Shown in pieces: positions 22,445 to 24,168 of a stretch of 24,168 nt of DNA. The notes beneath the pieces are model-generated. The model saw only the letters and a list, made by a program, of their open reading frames with translations, was not told where the DNA came from and searched no databases. Source of the DNA: an uncultured Roseiflexaceae bacterium (GTDB taxonomy: Bacteria; Chloroflexota; Chloroflexia; Chloroflexales; Roseiflexaceae). The position numbers and the translations under genes were made by a program. Where the stretch lies: the NCBI GenBank assembly GCA_937988885.1, contig CALKHR010000093.1, positions 1 to 24,168 of the forward strand, given 5' to 3'. Numbering within the stretch: the stretch's first letter is position 1; each line of letters begins with the position of its first letter.

Positions 22445-23893
22445 TTACTCGCTGAGCACTTGCTCCAGCGCGGCTTGAGCGGCCTGCGGATTGGCTTGGC
22501 CCTTGGAGGCCCGCATCATCTGGCCGACCAAGAACTTGATCGCCACCACCTTGCCGCCGCGATACTCAGCGACCGCCTTCGGGTTGGCGGCGATCACATC
22601 GCGCGCCATCGCTGTCAGCGCATCGCCCGCGCCGATCTGCGCCAGGCCGCGCTCGGCCACCACCTCGGCGGGCGCCTGCCCTGTGCGGAAGCTGATCTCG
22701 AACACCTCCTTGGCGTTCGTGCGGGTGATGGTGCCCTTCGTGATCAGATCCTGCACCTCGGCGATGTACTCCGGCTTGAAGCGGGTCTCCACATCGGCCA
22801 ACTCCTCGTCCGTCTCCTTCAACAGACGGAACAACTCGCCAGTGGCCCAGTTCGCCACATCCTTCGGTGTCACGCCCAACGAGCGCCCCGCGGCCACAGC
22901 TCGCTCGTAGTAATCGGCCACACCCCGCTCGATCGTCAGCGTCTCGGCGTCATACGGCGTAAGACCGTACTCCTCGATCAGGCGCGCGCGGCGAGCATCG
23001 GGCAACTCGGGCAGCGTAGCGCGCAACTCCTCGACCCACTCCGCAGTCACGTGCAGCGGCGGAATATCCGGCTCGGGGAAGTAGCGGTAATCGTCCGAGC
23101 TCTCCTTGATGCGCTGCAACTCGGTCTTGCCGGTCACATCGTCCCAACCGCGCGTCGATTGCGGGATCTTGCGGCCAGCATCCAACTCCTTGGCCTGCCG
23201 CTCGATCTCGTACGCCAGGGCGCGCTCGACGGCCCGGAACGAGTTCATATTCTTGATCTCGACCTTCGAGCCGTATTCCTTCTGGCCGCGCGGTCGCAGC
23301 GAAACGTTCGCGTCGCAGCGCAGCGCGCCCTTCTCCATATCGCCGATATTCACGCCGATCCAGAGCAGGATCTGGCGCAACTTCTGGAAGTAGCGTCGCG
23401 CCTCTTCCGGCGAGGTGATATCTGGCTCAGAGACGATCTCCATTAGCGGCACGCCAGCGCGATTGTAATCGACCAGCGAGGAGCCATCGTCAGCGTGCGT
23501 CAGTTTGCCGGTATCTTCCTCGATATGCACACGAGTGATGCCGATGCGCCGCGTCTCGCCCTCGCCCTGCAACTCCACCCAACCGCCCACGCACAGCGGA
23601 TCGTCGAACTGACTGCGCTGGTACGAGGAGGGCAGGTCGGGGTAGAAATAGTTTTTGCGGCTGATCACATTATCTTGCTGGATGCGGCAGTTTAGCGCCA
23701 AGCCCGTCAGGATCGCCCGCTCAATGGCGCGGCGGTTCACCACCGGCAAGGAGCCGGGCAAGCCCATACACACTGGGCAGACGTGCGTGTTCGGCTCGGC
23801 ATCCCAATACCGGGCGCTACAGCCACAGAACATCTTCGACTGAGTGAGAATCTGGGCGTGCACTTCTAGCCCGATCGTCACTTCATATTCCAT
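22445..23893 (-). CDS. gatB: Aspartyl/glutamyl-tRNA(Asn/Gln) amidotransferase subunit B
   Basis: 482 residues from the ATG at 23893. An in-frame ATG at 23905 has no ribosome site, whereas GAGG/AGGGG serves 23893 and the protein then begins MEYEVTIGLEVHAQ, the family start. GatB is the kinase subunit of the GatCAB complex that converts misacylated Glu-tRNA(Gln) or Asp-tRNA(Asn) to the amide form. Visible signatures are IGLEVHAQ, the zinc-site cysteines FCGCSA and CPVCMGLPGSLPV, YFYPDLPSSYQRSQ, DYNRAGVPLMEIVSEPD, RCDANVSLRPRG and the C-terminal YqeY-like tRNA-binding domain ending at SKGQANPQAAQ. gatA and gatC are not adjacent in this window. Confidence 0.97.
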   Translation of the reverse strand: MEYEVTIGLEVHAQILTQSKMFCGCSARYWDAEPNTHVCPVCMGLPGSLPVVNRRAIERAILTGLALNCRIQQDNVISRKNYFYPDLPSSYQRSQFDDPLCVGGWVELQGEGETRRIGITRVHIEEDTGKLTHADDGSSLVDYNRAGVPLMEIVSEPDITSPEEARRYFQKLRQILLWIGVNIGDMEKGALRCDANVSLRPRGQKEYGSKVEIKNMNSFRAVERALAYEIERQAKELDAGRKIPQSTRGWDDVTGKTELQRIKESSDDYRYFPEPDIPPLHVTAEWVEELRATLPELPDARRARLIEEYGLTPYDAETLTIERGVADYYERAVAAGRSLGVTPKDVANWATGELFRLLKETDEELADVETRFKPEYIAEVQDLITKGTITRTNAKEVFEISFRTGQAPAEVVAERGLAQIGAGDALTAMARDVIAANPKAVAEYRGGKVVAIKFLVGQMMRASKGQANPQAAQAALEQVLSE

Positions 23894-23957
23894 AATGCCC
23901 CTCATCGGAAAAGCTGAATCTCGGCTACAGGATCGAAAATATCTCTATCAGGCTGCC

Positions 23958-23963
23958 ATTATA
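23958..23963 (-). promoter_or_regulatory. Candidate -10 element of gatB
   Basis: A perfect TATAAT on the minus strand, about 65 bases before the gatB start. The -35 region is weak (TTGGAA at 15-base spacing). Confidence 0.5.
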
Positions 23964-24042
23964 ACACTTCTCGCGCTGTTCCAAACGTTTCCCGTCGCAA
24001 TGCCCAAAAACGCCTACTCATACCAAATCCGATTGGACTGTG

Positions 24043-24093
24043 TCAGTAACAAACCCGTTTTCGCCTGCGGCAGCAAGGTATTTGACGTTTTTT
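24043..24093 (+). repeat. Dispersed 51-bp repeat, copy B (plus orientation)
   Basis: Matches the reverse complement of 17359-17409 at 46 of 51 positions without gaps, with the five mismatches at repeat positions 10, 15, 20, 40 and 45. AATCCGATT lies upstream (24026-24034). The repeat ends in T6 and leads into an 18-bp hairpin. Confidence 0.85.
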
Positions 24094-24134
24094 GTGGTGT
24101 CGATGCGCTGCGCGTAGCAGCGCATCGACACCAC
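24094..24134. other. Perfect 18-bp hairpin next to repeat copy B
   Basis: Arms 24094-24111 and 24117-24134 pair completely around the loop GCGTA. The T-run lies before it on the plus strand, so on neither strand is it a standard T-tailed terminator. Confidence 0.8.
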
Positions 24135-24168
24135 CTTCCCTGAGAATGCTACGTCTAACGCCGAAGAA

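Noticed and set aside
23844..24143. A plus-strand ORF with the peptide VSNKPVFACGSKVFDVF, also readable in repeat copy A with conservative changes
   Set aside because: It starts inside gatB antisense, lacks a ribosome site and runs through the 18-bp hairpin; the similarity is explained by the DNA repeat itself. It would be reconsidered if many genomic copies keep this frame open.
1..24168. CRISPR arrays, tRNA or rRNA genes, insertion sequences, prophage or toxin-antitoxin loci
   Set aside because: I looked through all intergenic regions and found no repeat-spacer pattern, cloverleaf, transposase or paired small genes.

Overview
The window looks like ordinary chromosome of a GC-rich, Gram-negative-like or monoderm bacterium, most probably a member of the Chloroflexota (class Chloroflexia). 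This placement is an inference. It rests on the DUF4129/DUF4350 membrane cluster, the N-terminus of the 2-oxoglutarate dehydrogenase E1, the short non-zinc anti-sigma-like protein and the proline-rich lipoprotein stalk. No rRNA or tRNA gene is present to settle it. I see no prophage, insertion sequence, CRISPR array or defence island.

Layout. Positions 3-1730 hold the 3' part of a large membrane glycosyltransferase-like gene, closed by a strong hairpin. Positions 1789-6906 hold a promoter and five same-strand genes: membrane protein, DUF4129 protein, DUF4350 protein, a second related membrane protein, and a TerC-type metal exporter. Positions 6910-11354 carry sucA and sucB (E1 and E2 of 2-oxoglutarate dehydrogenase), each with its own good promoter. 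On the minus strand at 11347-13364 is an ECF sigma factor operon (sigma, anti-sigma-like membrane protein, secreted bactofilin-like membrane protein) with an autoregulatory-type ECF promoter. Positions 13449-13994 contain a small UPF0158-like gene behind a long structured leader. A FlK-like hot-dog thioesterase and pgk follow on the minus strand (14004-15800). After a 508-base gap comes a solitary Sak4/RecA-like P-loop ATPase (16255-17262). A GH127 beta-L-arabinofuranosidase (17544-19481) is preceded by an overlapping 34-codon leader ORF. Then come a lipoprotein with a phosphodiester glycosidase (NAGPA/DUF2233) domain, a two-gene ABC exporter (minus strand) and gatB (minus strand).

How the genes work together. 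sucA/sucB and pgk are central carbon metabolism and gatB is translation. The sigma operon and the DUF4129/DUF4350 cluster are envelope functions. GH127 and the NAGPA lipoprotein both point to glycan processing, but each has its own transcription signals.

The least ordinary observations are: a 51-bp dispersed repeat (46/51 identical) present in opposite orientations at 17359-17409 and 24043-24093, each with a T-run and a hairpin on the same side; the ATGA-coupled leader ORF before GH127; the stand-alone Sak4-like ATPase with a strong promoter and tandem leader hairpins; and the complete sigma/anti-sigma/bactofilin module with its ECF-type promoter. None of these is proven to be a new system.
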